Shown here: in pieces, positions 1 through 8,323 of the stretch
Numbering within the stretch: the stretch's first letter is position 1
Layout of the letters: each line of letters begins with the position of its first letter
Assembly (NCBI RefSeq): GCF_037137075.1
Contig: NZ_JBBBNV010000054.1
Coordinates: 1-11,525, forward strand
DNA: 11,525 nt
Reading direction: 5' to 3'
Source: JBBBNV01 sp037137075
Lineage (GTDB): Bacteria > Bacillota > Bacilli > Paenibacillales > NBRC-103111
The notes under the pieces: generated by a model
What the model was told of the DNA's origin: nothing
The model's input: only the letters and a program-made list of their open reading frames with translations
The model's database searches: none
Translations under genes and position numbers: made by a program

Positions 1-81
1 CAATTCGCCCGCCCCTTGAGTAAAGAGGAGAAGCGCGTGTTGGCCAGTCTCGGTTTGGATGAATCGGTTTACCTCGGCTAA
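1..81 (+). CDS. C-terminal tail of an unidentified protein (partial)
   Basis: A reading frame enters from the left edge and stops at TAA (79-81), giving 26 residues that end in LASLGLDESVYLG. The mix of charged and hydrophobic residues and the codon use look like a normal protein end. A hairpin follows 17 bases later. I do not recognise the family; the fragment is too short. It is the only plausible gene on the plus strand, and it converges with the minus-strand cluster. That it is coding is an inference from an open frame of only 81 bases. Confidence 0.45.
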   Translation, partial: QFARPLSKEEKRVLASLGLDESVYLG

Positions 82-98
82 CTGAATCGACTTGCCTC

Positions 99-128
99 AG
101 CGATGGTGTTGCTTCTGAAGCCATCGCT
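99..128 (+). terminator. Possible weak terminator hairpin after the left-edge gene
   Basis: AGCGATGG (99-106) pairs perfectly with CCATCGCT (121-128) across a 14-base loop, 17 bases after the stop of the left-edge frame. The loop itself contains part of an alternative small palindrome (GCTTC-T-GAAGC, 111-121). No run of T follows, so if it ends transcription it is not a classic intrinsic terminator. The position supports the role; the missing T-tract argues against it. Confidence 0.35.
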
Positions 129-407
129 ACACCCGTTTAACGGCTTGCTGACCCCCAAAAAAGCCATTCGCTACCACATGATCAGGGTGCGGAATGTGAG
201 TTCTTAAGTCAACGCTCTTTGACTATATTTCTTAATCATTATACATAGATGCTTTGACATCAGATTGTCATCAAACATCTGTTCTGCAGCTAAAACGCAT
301 CATACTTAATACCTAAGATTCGACAAATACAGTTCAAAACCCTCTTAACTTGGGGAGAAGTAAAGTAGTGGTTATAAATTAAGAACAATATCCAAATGCG
401 GAACCAT
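129..407. other. Intergenic stretch with no supported gene
   Basis: AT-rich DNA between two convergent transcription units. Frame 1 stays open from 82 to 207 and could encode about 34 residues from an ATG at 103, but there is no ribosome binding site and no recognisable sequence. TTGACT (219-224) with TACATA 17 bases downstream (242-247) resembles a weak plus-strand promoter, but nothing coding follows it before the terminator region. I see no repeat array, RNA gene or origin here. Confidence 0.5.
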
Positions 408-408
408 C

Positions 409-449
409 AAAAACAATAAAGGAATGCATAAAGTTCTGCTATGCATTCC
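409..449 (-). terminator. Intrinsic terminator of the minus-strand cluster
   Basis: Read on the minus strand, GGAATGCATA pairs with TATGCATTCC (plus positions 440-449 and 421-430), a perfect 10-base-pair stem with a 9-base loop, followed directly by TTTATTGTTTTT (420-409). It lies 23 bases after the TAG stop of the helicase-nuclease gene, exactly where the last gene of the operon should end. Strong stem, T-rich tail and position all agree. Confidence 0.9.
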
Positions 450-472
450 TCAAAGGAGGGAATTTTGTAATT

Positions 473-3400
473 CTACCGCACACGTTCGTATCTTTTTAGA
501 CTAATGAAATACAATCCAGCTTCCTTCACCTGAAATCCAAATGTCTCTGACCAAGCCGTAGCATAAGCCTGAACTTGCGGCGCATAAAAACGGACAAACT
601 GCTGCAACTTGCCCTCGTCAAGCTGATCGGTCTTGAAGTCGACGATTACCCAACCATCCTCTTCTTCAAAGGCGAAGTCAATTACACCCTTCACCAAGAG
701 ATTAAAGTCGTTATTGGATTGTTGCGTCAATGCCGCGGCGGCTGTTTCGGACATCGTCTGCTCGTTTGCTGGATATGGCGATGTCTCCCCATTTCTCTGG
801 TGTATCATGATCGGGATTTCAAACAACCGCTGCTTCGCTCGTTGACTACGCTGCCAGAGTTCGCTGTCTAGAACTTCTCGGAGTATTGGCAGAGCAACTT
901 CCTCATCCTTCTCTGAAACCCCTTCGACCTGACAGAGGTATTGAACATACTCAGGCAATTCGTTCATCGAAAGACCTTTTCCAATCGCTTCAAGTCCCTT
1001 ATGGATTACGCTGCCGAATGATTGGCCTCTCCCATTGGCTGACCATTCCGGTGTGTCGGCCATCCCTTTAGTCAGTCCAGTAACGGTTGCTTCCGCGTAA
1101 GTAGGCTGGCGCAGCTGATGGAACACCAGCTCCCTCTGAGCCAAGTAAGCCCCCAAATCAATGGTTGCGATATCTCGTTCCATTTCCTCATCACACTCAT
1201 CAGTCCCGACATCCACTTCCGGAACATCCAGCTCCCGGATGTGATCCATCCCATCCATTAGCGAGCTCCACGGACATTTCGCCGGCTGCTCAGGGTAGAG
1301 GCTGACAACCAGCACTTGTTTCGCCCGCGTCGCCGCGACATAGAGAAGCCTATCCCGCTCCGCACGTATAAAGGCTCGCTCCCGCACACTCATCGCATCC
1401 CAGCCAACCGGCTGGGAAATCGTTTCCTTCTGAAATCCTTTCGCTTGCTGTATCAGGAAATAGCCAGCTGCCTCAGCCTCCGAACGATCAACGAACTGGT
1501 CAGCATCATGATCCTTTTCTCCACAAGGACATGCGAGAAACACGACAGGCGCTTCCAAGCCTTTTGCCTTATGCACATTCATGATCCGCACCGCTTGCCC
1601 CTTACCCGTGTAGAGGCTGGCGGTTTCCATGCCTTGTCTCTCCCGAATGACCGATATTGCATGCGCCAGTTCATGCCAATCCGATGCAAGCAAGGCGTCA
1701 CGCTGCAGAAGCTCCAGCATCTTAAGCAAAGTTCCCGACCGGTTGGCCCCTGCTTCCTGCACCGTGGAATAAGGTAAAAGACCAGTGTCCTCTATAATGC
1801 GGTGTAGGGCTGCCCATGCAGGCATTTCCTTGACCCAGCCGGCATATTCCCGCAATTTCCGGCATGCAGCGGCAACTTGACTACCCAGTTCTGCTGCTTC
1901 CTCCGGCAGCCGAAAAATTGACCATGCATTTCCTTGAGCTCGATACGCCATCAGTTCCTTGTCGCTAATACCGAATAGAGGCCCACGCAAGACGCTCAGC
2001 ATCGCCACTTGGTCAGACGGATCAGCCAAATAGAGGGCTAATTGTCCAAGTGTATGAAGCTCGGGATATAAGGCAGAGCTTCCAACTGTTTCCGCAGCTA
2101 CGCCCCTCTTCTCGAGCTCTTCCGCATATAGGTGCAAATAATGCCTTGTTCTTGTCAAAATCAGAAAATCACTGGGCCGCGCCTCTCTAAACACCCAAGC
2201 TGCGCCATCCCGCTCCTCAATGTGCAAATTCCCATCGCGGCAAGCCCACGCTATGGTTGCGGCAATACACTCGGCGTCAACCGCTGCTACTGCATCCTTG
2301 CCTCCCGGAATTTTCGGATACGTAAGCGCATATATCCCGTGGTTCGCTTTCTTACTTGCTTTGGGATTGGGTATATTCGTTTCCATCCGGACATACGCTG
2401 CTTGAACATCGCTTTCCCGAATGGGAAACTTGCCGACGAATTGCCCATTCACAAAAGCGCCTATCGCATCGATGGAACGGAAATTGCTGTACAAGTGAAG
2501 TACATCTCCACATGCATGAATCCGCGACTTCACCTCGTTATAGATGGAAATATCCGCACGGCGAAAACGATAGATGGACTGTTTGGGATCGCCCACGACA
2601 AACAAGGAACCAGGCTTAGGCGTAAACTTTCGCCAGTTCCGTTCATTCGGGTCATCGCTCTCTCCCGTTAAGAGAAACATCATTTCCGCTTGGACCGGGT
2701 CGGTATCCTGGAACTCGTCGACCATGAGCCGTTGGTAGCGTCCTGCGAAAAACGCGCGAACCTCCGGGTAATCACGCAGCAGACAGCATGCATACATCAA
2801 AAGATCCTGGAAGTTCAGCTTTCCAGCCTGCAATCGCCGTTTCCTGCAATAATTCAACGCAGGTAAGACAAATTGAATGACCTTCGGATACAAGTATTCC
2901 CGCCACGATTGAAGAAAAGGGTAGAGGACCGTGATCTGCCAAGCGTGAAATTGTTCGGAGATGGCTTTGGCTTGCTTCTTCTCCGTCCACTTGTACTGCT
3001 TCACATCTAGTTTGAAGTCAAACATCTTGGCAAGCGTAAGCATCAGCCTATCGTCCTGCTCCTTCGACAAGAGCAGCATGCGATTCGCAGCACGCAGTTT
3101 AGCCTGAAGATTATCCCACCCCTTCTCCGGTTCAGCCGTCGGCATAAACCTGCTTGCTTCTTCAATCATGGGAAGCAGGGAGAGCCGGATCAGGTTGAAC
3201 TCAGGACGTTGAACTGGTTCACAAGGGATCTGGAGGTCCGTAAAAAGAGATACACGATCATAGACATTTTTCAGAATGCTGACATCGATGTCCACCTCGC
3301 CAAAGGAAGCAAGAGCCTCACTATCTTCCTCCTGCAGCCGAATCAGATATTCATCCCAGCATTGATCGCGGAACGCACGATTCATCTCTTCGTCCATTTC

Positions 3401-3778
3401 TTCAAAAGTAGGGTCCAATCCGGCCTCAATCGGACGCTCGCGAAGCATGGAGGAGCAGAACGCATGGATCGTTCCGATGAAGATGTGGTCTAAATTGGAT
3501 AAAGCTTCTTCCAATCGTTCTCTAGTTTCGCCTTCAACATCAGCCGCTTTCCGTTCCAAAGCCATGCGGAAACGCTCCTTCATCTCATCCGCCGCTTTAT
3601 TCGTAAAGGTGATCGCCGCAATCTGCTCGATTTTAGCCGTACCGGTCACGATGAGCGCCAGCAATCGGCCTACCAAGCTGGTTGTCTTGCCCGAGCCTGC
3701 ACCGGCTTCTACCAGAAAAGTAGTACCAAGCTCTTCCAATACCCTCGTTCTCGCGTATTGATCGGACGGTTCATTCAA
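473..3778 (-). CDS. AddA-like UvrD-family helicase with C-terminal RecB-type nuclease
   Basis: This is a 1101-residue superfamily 1A motor that would unwind DNA from broken ends and cut it, in complex with the AddB-like protein just upstream. Visible motifs: Walker A AGAGSGKT (25-32), motif Ia TFTNKAA (57-63), GTIHAF (102-107), Walker B VDEFQD (353-358), motif III VVGDPKQSIYRFRRAD (394-409), motif V around NVHKAKGLE (734-742), motif VI LLYVAATRAK (811-820). The C-terminal PD-(D/E)XK nuclease has H926, D1034, D1047, the VDFKT lysine K1049 and the QVQAY motif (1068-1072), so both activities look intact. Start is TTG at 3776-3778 with GGAGG nine bases upstream; it overlaps the stop of the upstream gene by 8 bases, implying translational coupling. 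It is shorter than housekeeping AddA of Bacilli (roughly 1200-1300 residues, from memory), so I call it AddA-like and give no symbol. Confidence 0.93.
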   Translation of the reverse strand: MNEPSDQYARTRVLEELGTTFLVEAGAGSGKTTSLVGRLLALIVTGTAKIEQIAAITFTNKAADEMKERFRMALERKAADVEGETRERLEEALSNLDHIFIGTIHAFCSSMLRERPIEAGLDPTFEEMDEEMNRAFRDQCWDEYLIRLQEEDSEALASFGEVDIDVSILKNVYDRVSLFTDLQIPCEPVQRPEFNLIRLSLLPMIEEASRFMPTAEPEKGWDNLQAKLRAANRMLLLSKEQDDRLMLTLAKMFDFKLDVKQYKWTEKKQAKAISEQFHAWQITVLYPFLQSWREYLYPKVIQFVLPALNYCRKRRLQAGKLNFQDLLMYACCLLRDYPEVRAFFAGRYQRLMVDEFQDTDPVQAEMMFLLTGESDDPNERNWRKFTPKPGSLFVVGDPKQSIYRFRRADISIYNEVKSRIHACGDVLHLYSNFRSIDAIGAFVNGQFVGKFPIRESDVQAAYVRMETNIPNPKASKKANHGIYALTYPKIPGGKDAVAAVDAECIAATIAWACRDGNLHIEERDGAAWVFREARPSDFLILTRTRHYLHLYAEELEKRGVAAETVGSSALYPELHTLGQLALYLADPSDQVAMLSVLRGPLFGISDKELMAYRAQGNAWSIFRLPEEAAELGSQVAAACRKLREYAGWVKEMPAWAALHRIIEDTGLLPYSTVQEAGANRSGTLLKMLELLQRDALLASDWHELAHAISVIRERQGMETASLYTGKGQAVRIMNVHKAKGLEAPVVFLACPCGEKDHDADQFVDRSEAEAAGYFLIQQAKGFQKETISQPVGWDAMSVRERAFIRAERDRLLYVAATRAKQVLVVSLYPEQPAKCPWSSLMDGMDHIRELDVPEVDVGTDECDEEMERDIATIDLGAYLAQRELVFHQLRQPTYAEATVTGLTKGMADTPEWSANGRGQSFGSVIHKGLEAIGKGLSMNELPEYVQYLCQVEGVSEKDEEVALPILREVLDSELWQRSQRAKQRLFEIPIMIHQRNGETSPYPANEQTMSETAAAALTQQSNNDFNLLVKGVIDFAFEEEDGWVIVDFKTDQLDEGKLQQFVRFYAPQVQAYATAWSETFGFQVKEAGLYFISLKRYERVR

Positions 3779-6734
3779 GATTCTCCACCTCCAGCAGCGT
3801 GAGCAGCAGCTCCGTATTCGCTTCTTCCTTGCGTTTATGGACCATCATCTCTGCGTGATCTCCGCATACAGCCGCATAGTCGCAATAGCGGCAGACCCCC
3901 GTGTCAGATGCAGGAATAAACACTCCCTGTTCCATCGACGAAAGAATTCTCCGGATCACCTCGGTAACCCGGTGACGTTCACTTTGTGACCGTGCAATCA
4001 CTTGCCCTTGTCCCCGTTCGCTCGGAAAGACATAAGCCGCTTCAAGCACTTTTGCATCAGAATCCAAACCCGTTTGCTGCAACCAAAGCTCCGTACCCCA
4101 AGCATAAAGTGCGTGCTGAAGCTGTGTGCCGCCGACGAACACACCATTTTCCTTGTAAGGGCGGGGGCTGCCGGTCTTGTAATCGATAATGCGATATTGA
4201 TACGGCGCAACTTGATCGATTCGGTCGACGATCCCGCGAAGCGAAATAGCCGTGCCGTCTTCAAGCTCAAGGCGCAGCGGCTGTCCGTCCACGATGAGCT
4301 CTTGTTCGAAAAACCGCGGAGTCGTCTTACCCTGCACTTCCATTCGAAAGAACACTTCCACATCCCTGAGCATCGCTTGCCGCTCCTTCTCAAACACATG
4401 AGGGCTCGGTGCCGGAATCCGCTCAGCATACGCAAGAATGGTTTCCTCGGCGATCCGAAGCAGTAGGGTATAATCGTGCGTAATCAGCATGTCATGACTT
4501 GCACAGACTTCTGTCATATAACGCCGATAAACCTCGTGCAGCAGCGAGCCTCTTTCATTCGGCTTCAGCCAGGAGGTACGATCAAAGGTCACCTGATCTT
4601 TCACGCGAATTCCCAATACATATTGGAAAAAATAACGCATCGGACATTCCGCATACTTTTCCAGTTGACTGGCACTAAGCGTCCGTTCGGACAGGCCGCT
4701 CCAATAAGCAATCCATTCTTCCCCCGCTATATATCCGTCATGCTCCGTCACTTGTGTGCAGCCGCGTGCTTCAAGGGCCGTTCTGCCTTGATGGAGCAAA
4801 GGATAGACCGATTCAATGACGGCCTGCCGGTCCCTCTGAAGGCTTGCATGCGCATGGATATGCCCAAAAACGTAATGAGCTCCGTCCAATGGCAATTTAT
4901 TTGGTTCAGTAGAGGAAGGCTTTTCTACATCTAAATATCCGGCCGGTTCCCCTAAACTACGGTGCAGCATCTCATAGTCCGCATTCGGCTCCCCCGTTGC
5001 TTTGCGGAATGCCTGTAGAAGCTGAAAAGCCGGACTTACAGTCGTTCCTTCGGCCAGGTCATACGACGAGAAGCTCAATGTAAGATCGCCGCTCATCATC
5101 CCTAGGCGTCCATCGCGATGGCGCTGCAGTTCTCTTTGTCTCTGCACCGCTGTTGGCAGCTCAGCGCCGATCCGTCTGCATTCCTCATCGATCAGCATGG
5201 GATTTTGCCGGATATTCCCGGACCACGAATGTTCATCCATCCCGAGCAGAAACGTGTGTTTTCTCCCGCTGATCCCCCCATTTGCCAAACTCGATACGTA
5301 CAAGGAGCCGGGCTTGGGCAACGGTTGCCCCCCGACTCGAAGCTTCTGCAGCATGTCCCTGACATATAAGAACCCTTGTTGTAGCGGCATCGAGTCCGGC
5401 ACGGGACATTCCTGCAGCTCCTTGCCCATATCTTTCATCTCCTGCCGAACGATCGCATCCTCTTCCACTCTGCACACGCCGAATCGATCTAGGATTTTAA
5501 CGAGCCATCCCCAAATGCTTGCAGGAGAGCAGAGCGCCGCTTCGTCTGGAAACAGTTCTTCTAAGAGGTTGGTAAGATGGTTCTTGATCTCGTCATCCCG
5601 CTGTTGTTGTTCCGTTCGCTTGAGTTCTTCGGGTCTTTCATCTGAATCCCTTTGGGAACGAACATGTACTGACCCCAGTATTTTGGTATACCGTTCTTTT
5701 CCCCAGCCAATGCCGCTTTTCTCCAGGGCCCGAATACAATCCGCATTCGTTATTCCTTTGTCACGATCGGAGAACGTGATCAATTGCTGCTGCAGCATGG
5801 ATACGAGCTGCCGCACCTGGTAACCGGACTCCAACCAGTTCAGCAGAAAATGTGCGGCTCTTCCTATCCCGGATGTTGTCACAGGCAACCCGTCTGCGAA
5901 GGAACAGGGAAGACCTAGAGAAGCACACATGGTCGAAATGGCCAGCGCATATTCCGCGTCCGGTACGATCATCTCGACTTCATCCAACGGAATCTGCCCC
6001 TGAATGATTCGTCTTAATGCTTCACGAACCTCCGCCAGCTTCCCTGTCGCATGATAGAACTGAACCTCGCCGAACGGCAATGTGGAGTTAGTGTCAGTGA
6101 AGGAAGCATCCGTTTTTATTTTCGTCATCCGGCCATTGGACAACCGCTCCAACATCTTGGTAGAAACCAGTGGAAGCGGCATAGGGTCTGGCAGGATAAG
6201 TTCCACGTTTTCCGGCAATGGGGCTGATAGATACGACAAAAGGCCGGGAAAATCGGTCCATTTTCGCTGCTTCAGAAAAAGCTCATACGCTGACAATACC
6301 TTTCGGACATAGCAGCCTTTTTGCTGGCTCAAAAAATGATCGTCTCGAAGCTCCTCCGCTCTCACTCCAGCACGGCGCAGATCCATAATCGCTTTGTGCA
6401 CATGCATAGCAATACCGGGCTTGACTTGATCCATGAAGATGTAGGAATCAGGCTCGGAAGCCATTTGATCCATGACACGATGGACCATCCAAAAGGACCG
6501 CTGATCCCCGATCAAGGTCATCCCCTGTTTATATAGGGACAACTCAACCTGACTTTGTATGAAGGATTGGACGGCATGGACCTCGACGTTCATAACCGGC
6601 CCTAATTCTCGGCTTATCCGGATGAGCCAGGACTGCCCCTCCATATAGGAGGGGGCGATGACAATCTTGCGGAGAAATGGCTCTTTACGGATTGACTCAT
6701 ACAAACGCCATAGAAACGTTCCTTCTATGTTCAA
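3771..6734 (-). CDS. AddB-like Fe-S nuclease subunit without an ATP-binding loop
   Basis: This is the partner of the downstream AddA-like motor; about 987 residues from the preferred start. The N-terminal half resembles a degenerate helicase: a VIAPSYMEGQSW segment lies where a P-loop would be, but no GxxxxGK(S/T) is present. A middle segment (FLLGMDEHSW...NPMLIDEE) matches the helicase-like domain of AddB. The C-terminal third is a RecB-type nuclease with GSLLHEVY (histidine), GIVDRID, the catalytic IIDYKTG and QLQHALY. Four cysteines, one in KYAECPMRYFF and three in CRYCDYAAVC, match the AddB [4Fe-4S] staple. The frame extends to a TTG at 6800 that overlaps the WYL gene, but TTG at 6732-6734 has GGAGG 8 bases upstream and begins where conserved-looking sequence begins (NIEGTFLW), so I chose it. 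Housekeeping AddB is usually about 1150 residues with an intact P-loop. Confidence 0.9.
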   Translation of the reverse strand: MNIEGTFLWRLYESIRKEPFLRKIVIAPSYMEGQSWLIRISRELGPVMNVEVHAVQSFIQSQVELSLYKQGMTLIGDQRSFWMVHRVMDQMASEPDSYIFMDQVKPGIAMHVHKAIMDLRRAGVRAEELRDDHFLSQQKGCYVRKVLSAYELFLKQRKWTDFPGLLSYLSAPLPENVELILPDPMPLPLVSTKMLERLSNGRMTKIKTDASFTDTNSTLPFGEVQFYHATGKLAEVREALRRIIQGQIPLDEVEMIVPDAEYALAISTMCASLGLPCSFADGLPVTTSGIGRAAHFLLNWLESGYQVRQLVSMLQQQLITFSDRDKGITNADCIRALEKSGIGWGKERYTKILGSVHVRSQRDSDERPEELKRTEQQQRDDEIKNHLTNLLEELFPDEAALCSPASIWGWLVKILDRFGVCRVEEDAIVRQEMKDMGKELQECPVPDSMPLQQGFLYVRDMLQKLRVGGQPLPKPGSLYVSSLANGGISGRKHTFLLGMDEHSWSGNIRQNPMLIDEECRRIGAELPTAVQRQRELQRHRDGRLGMMSGDLTLSFSSYDLAEGTTVSPAFQLLQAFRKATGEPNADYEMLHRSLGEPAGYLDVEKPSSTEPNKLPLDGAHYVFGHIHAHASLQRDRQAVIESVYPLLHQGRTALEARGCTQVTEHDGYIAGEEWIAYWSGLSERTLSASQLEKYAECPMRYFFQYVLGIRVKDQVTFDRTSWLKPNERGSLLHEVYRRYMTEVCASHDMLITHDYTLLLRIAEETILAYAERIPAPSPHVFEKERQAMLRDVEVFFRMEVQGKTTPRFFEQELIVDGQPLRLELEDGTAISLRGIVDRIDQVAPYQYRIIDYKTGSPRPYKENGVFVGGTQLQHALYAWGTELWLQQTGLDSDAKVLEAAYVFPSERGQGQVIARSQSERHRVTEVIRRILSSMEQGVFIPASDTGVCRYCDYAAVCGDHAEMMVHKRKEEANTELLLTLLEVENLE

Positions 6735-6740
6735 AACGGA

Positions 6741-6750
6741 TCCCTCCCTC
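6741..6750 (-). promoter_or_regulatory. Ribosome binding site deciding the AddB-like start
   Basis: On the minus strand GAGGGAGGGA ends 6 bases before TTG (6732-6734), with the GGAGG core at 8 bases. The alternative TTG at 6800 adds 22 residues rich in Arg and Cys that look like read-through of a noncoding leader. This favours the shorter protein and leaves a 41-base gap after the WYL gene. Confidence 0.75.
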
Positions 6751-6775
6751 TCGTTTCTCGCTCGACATTGGCACC

Positions 6776-7729
6776 TTACTCCCTGTACAACTGTCCCCAA
6801 CGTATGAGTTGTTCCTTAAACTTCTCCCGGACAGATGCAGGCTCTAAAATCTCCGCCGATGGTCCATACTGAACCACCCAATTCATAAACTCCCGTTCGT
6901 GATTGACGGTGACCTCGAATAATAAGCTTCCGTCCGGCAGGTCGGTCATTTTCGGTCTCACGAACAATTCTTCTTCCTTCACATACCTTACGACATCCGG
7001 GTGAAATTTGATCTTGAAGGTGATTAAGGAATCCCCTCGTTCAATGGACCAGGTGTGCTTCATATAATGAACGATGTTAAAATCACCTTTATCGAAACGA
7101 TTACCAGTCAACTCTACGTGACGGAAACGGCTGATCCGAAACGTGCGAATTTCCCGCTTGGCACGACAATAGCCGATCAAGTAAAACTGTTGATCACGCG
7201 GAACTAGGCAGTACGGATCAATTTCGCGCTCTGTTAATTCATTTCTGTACTGTGAATGATACACAGAGCGGATGGTCTTCTTGGCTATGATCGCTTCCAT
7301 AATGAGTAGCAAGAAATTGGTATGGTTCTCCCGATGAGCTGGAGTCCCCATTTGAATCATATCCGCGACATTTTCCAATGTATCGTAGTGTTTCCGGGTC
7401 TCTTTCACATGGGTGGCCATCACCTTGTCATAGGCAGATTCAAAACCTGGGGGCAATTTGCTAGTGTCGAGCACGGATGGCAAGACAGAAAACACCAACG
7501 CTTCCTGCTCCGTGAAATTCAGCGGGTACATGGCGAAATTCCCCACAAAACGGTATCCTTTTCCATAACCTTCATTCGTAATTGGTGCAATCAAATCCAA
7601 AATTCTCATATCTCTGTAAATCGTTCGATCCGTGGTCTCGCATTTATCCGCCAGCTCCTTGGCCGATATTCCCGGATTAGCTTGTATAGCAAGCAGCATT
7701 TTATGGAGCCGTATCACTTTATCTGACAT
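6776..7729 (-). CDS. WYL-domain transcriptional regulator with N-terminal helix-turn-helix
   Basis: A 317-residue DNA-binding regulator of the YafY/PafBC type. Residues 5-60 form a DeoR/HTH_11 winged helix (ISAKELADKCETTDRTIYRDM is the helix-turn-helix core). Residues about 140-210 are the WYL ligand-sensing domain, with QFYLIGY (181-187; Phe in place of the name-giving Trp) and REIRTFRISRF (192-202). Residues about 235-310 match the WCX extension (WVVQYGPSAEIL). ATG at 7727-7729 has AGGAG 7 bases upstream. The gene ends 41 bases before the AddB-like start, so the three genes probably share a transcript. Members of this class sense nucleic acid or small ligands and act as repressors or activators; here the obvious target is its own operon. 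The ligand cannot be told from the sequence. Confidence 0.92.
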   Translation of the reverse strand: MSDKVIRLHKMLLAIQANPGISAKELADKCETTDRTIYRDMRILDLIAPITNEGYGKGYRFVGNFAMYPLNFTEQEALVFSVLPSVLDTSKLPPGFESAYDKVMATHVKETRKHYDTLENVADMIQMGTPAHRENHTNFLLLIMEAIIAKKTIRSVYHSQYRNELTEREIDPYCLVPRDQQFYLIGYCRAKREIRTFRISRFRHVELTGNRFDKGDFNIVHYMKHTWSIERGDSLITFKIKFHPDVVRYVKEEELFVRPKMTDLPDGSLLFEVTVNHEREFMNWVVQYGPSAEILEPASVREKFKEQLIRWGQLYRE

Positions 7730-7789
7730 ATCGCGTCTCCTGACATGGCATATGTAATGTAAATCCTTATCATAAATGGAAATTCGACA

Positions 7790-7806
7790 TTCTTCCTAGT
7801 TCTTCC
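7790..7806. repeat. Tandem 7-base direct repeat ahead of the WYL gene
   Basis: TTCTTCC occurs at 7790-7796 and again at 7800-7806, a 10-base period (about one helical turn), just after the HIRAN stop and 60-77 bases before the WYL start codon. No convincing sigma-A promoter is visible in this 80-base gap; TATGAT (minus strand, near 7769) is a possible -10 without a good -35. It could be an operator for the WYL protein, but chance is not excluded. Confidence 0.3.
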
Positions 7807-7809
7807 TGC

Positions 7810-8244
7810 CTATTGGCAAGGGGAAAGCGAAACATCCTCTGTCGTTTTGATGATGTACACTTCCTCTAGGCCCGGCGTAAGTTCAACAATTGCCGTTTCC
7901 TTCACGACAAATCGCACCACGCCACAAACATGCTGCTCAAACGTATCATAAATACGCCCGGCACTGCGACATCCTTTCGGTACGGTATGAGGATTGTTGG
8001 CGACATAGCCGATTTTGCCTAGTGGGATCATATCTGCTTTTATCGCCTCATGGTCATGAGGATTATCAGGATCTTTGATTAAGTGAACAATCTGCCCCGG
8101 TTTCAGAAATGCAGCCCCAAAATAGTGCTGGGTGCCTGTGATGGCGATATAAATCGGTTGATCCAATGTAATCACTCCCGTATGTCTTTCCTTCATTATG
8201 GCGGAACACAACGACCATAGATTGTCAGCGAATGTATGTTCCAC
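7810..8244 (-). CDS. Stand-alone HIRAN-domain protein
   Basis: A 144-residue cytosolic protein with a single HIRAN domain at about residues 31-118. Family marks: IYIAITGTQHYFG (31-43), the DPDNPHDHEAI segment (58-68), GKIGYVANN (76-84) and SAGRIYD (94-100). HIRAN domains in Rad5/HLTF bind single-stranded 3' DNA ends; isolated HIRAN proteins of this form are common in Bacilli and their role is unknown. GTG at 8242-8244 has AGGTGGAG 7 bases upstream, but that site lies inside a hairpin arm; an internal ATG (residue 17) lacks a ribosome binding site and would leave the domain complete. The gene lies 80 bases before the WYL gene, and no terminator separates them, so read-through into the nuclease operon is possible. 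Confidence 0.85.
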   Translation of the reverse strand: MEHTFADNLWSLCSAIMKERHTGVITLDQPIYIAITGTQHYFGAAFLKPGQIVHLIKDPDNPHDHEAIKADMIPLGKIGYVANNPHTVPKGCRSAGRIYDTFEQHVCGVVRFVVKETAIVELTPGLEEVYIIKTTEDVSLSPCQ

Positions 8245-8246
8245 AC

Positions 8247-8276
8247 AAAAACTCCACCTGATTTGAAGGTGGAGTT
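8247..8276 (-). terminator. Terminator-like hairpin that contains the HIRAN ribosome binding site
   Basis: On the minus strand AACTCCACCT (8276-8267) pairs perfectly with AGGTGGAGTT (8259-8250) across a 7-base loop, then runs into T's (TTTTT at 8251-8247). It lies 47 bases after the ATP-grasp stop, so it fits as that gene's terminator. Its 3' arm AGGTGGAG is also the only good ribosome binding site for the HIRAN GTG start. A smaller hairpin, GCCAA-N6-TTGGC (8289-8304), precedes it. The T-run is short, so termination may be partial. Confidence 0.65.
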
Positions 8277-8323
8277 GACAAATTCAATGCCAAACTTACT
8301 TGGCTTCTATGTTTTATCATGAC

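Noticed and set aside
103..207. 34-codon plus-strand frame starting at ATG 103
   Set aside because: No ribosome binding site, overlaps the hairpin after the left-edge gene, and its sequence is not recognisable; it is open only because it continues the upstream frame by chance.
219..247. TTGACT-N17-TACATA as a plus-strand promoter
   Set aside because: The -10 box matches poorly and no gene or convincing RNA follows before the convergent operon end.
1316..6312. Long plus-strand open frames opposite the two helicase-nuclease genes (for example 1316-1777, 2132-2671, 5197-5823)
   Set aside because: They are antisense to genes with clear, uninterrupted family motifs, have Cys/Arg/Ser/Pro-rich compositions typical of shadow frames, and show no ribosome binding sites that I could see.
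6735..6800. 22-residue N-terminal extension of the AddB-like protein from TTG 6800
   Set aside because: It overlaps the WYL gene, is Arg/Cys-rich and lacks a ribosome binding site, whereas TTG 6734 has GGAGG at ideal spacing.
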